Assembly: GCA_021545665.1 (NCBI GenBank)
Contig: JAJRTX010000240.1
Span: 1 to 14,316 of the forward strand
Reading direction: 5' to 3'
DNA length: 14,316 bases
Source of the DNA: Zetaproteobacteria bacterium
GTDB lineage: Bacteria; Pseudomonadota; Zetaproteobacteria; Mariprofundales; Mariprofundaceae
Shown here piece after piece: positions 14,207 through 14,316 of the stretch (its first letter is position 1; each line of letters begins with the position of its first letter). The position numbers and the translations under genes are program-made. Under the pieces are notes generated by a model. The model searched no databases and was not told the origin of the DNA. It saw only the letters and a list, made by a program, of their open reading frames with translations.

Positions 14207-14316
14207 ACATCATGGCTCCCTCTTGAAAGGGATGACTCACCACCCTTGAGGTACGTGGATTATCCTTACCGGACTTTGCTGATAAGGCAGAGCCATAATC
14301 AAGGAGGTGAGTCACC
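14207..14316 (+). promoter_or_regulatory. Structured leader or element end with a perfect Shine-Dalgarno at the window edge
   Basis: TGACTCACC (14233-14241) is the exact reverse complement of GGTGAGTCA (14306-14314), and CTTGA (14245-14249) of TCAAG (14299-14303). A third pair is ATGGCTC (14212-14218) with GAGCCAT (14290-14296), and CCTTA (about 14264-14268) can pair with TAAGG (about 14283-14287). AAGGAGGTGA (14301-14310) is a near-ideal Shine-Dalgarno with a start codon expected at or just past the edge. The main helix would bury this ribosome site. The inverted repeat could also be the end of an insertion sequence whose transposase starts next. The two readings cannot be separated without the sequence beyond the window. 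Confidence 0.45.

Overview
The window looks like a chromosomal segment of a cytochrome-rich Gram-negative proteobacterium, probably beta or gamma. The pointers are a DbpA-type helicase, RsmB, a classical NADPH glutathione reductase, a TIGR04073-type exosortase-associated protein and two exported c-type cytochromes. No rRNA, tRNA or CRISPR array was seen. The species cannot be fixed from this sequence alone.

Layout. Bases 1-137 are the 3' end of an IS30-family element that cuts off a small membrane-protein gene on the minus strand (138-340). A non-coding stretch with hairpins (341-703) leads into a 272-bp MITE-like element (704-975) with 36-bp terminal inverted repeats and two nested hairpins. 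It sits just upstream of dbpA (1050-2429). Bases 2518-3448 are a decayed IS5-family element in which a piece of an IS256-family element replaces part of the transposase. Next is an AraC-family regulator broken by one frameshift (3464-4398, minus). Divergent from it is a tight three-gene plus-strand cluster: an ECF-type sigma factor (4475-5047), a membrane-anchored FMN/3Fe-4S glutamate-synthase-like protein (5110-6618) and glutathione reductase (6599-7972, overlapping its neighbour by 20 bases).

Bases 8101-10596 are a graveyard with a few intact genes. They hold an NAD(P)H-hydrate epimerase remnant with an internal deletion, an intact exosortase-associated TIGR04073-like gene (minus), a frameshifted GDCCVxC small Cys-rich gene (minus), an intact carboxymuconolactone decarboxylase/AhpD-like gene (minus) and an MgtC/SapB C-terminal remnant. 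Two exported cytochromes follow: a monoheme c with an N-terminal tandem NPCAAKKM repeat (10770-11360) and a five-heme cytochrome (11484-12800), separated by a strong intrinsic terminator. The window closes with rsmB (13016-14206) and a highly structured leader that carries a perfect Shine-Dalgarno for a gene beyond the edge.

How the parts fit. The sigma/GltB-like/Gor cluster reads as a redox or thiol-stress unit with no anti-sigma gene visible. The AhpD-like protein, the broken AraC regulator and the two cytochromes fit a redox theme, but a shared pathway is inference. The most unusual features are the cloverleaf MITE, the Cys-repeat cytochrome, the glutathione reductase with Asn in place of the flavin-contacting Lys, and the terminal structured leader.
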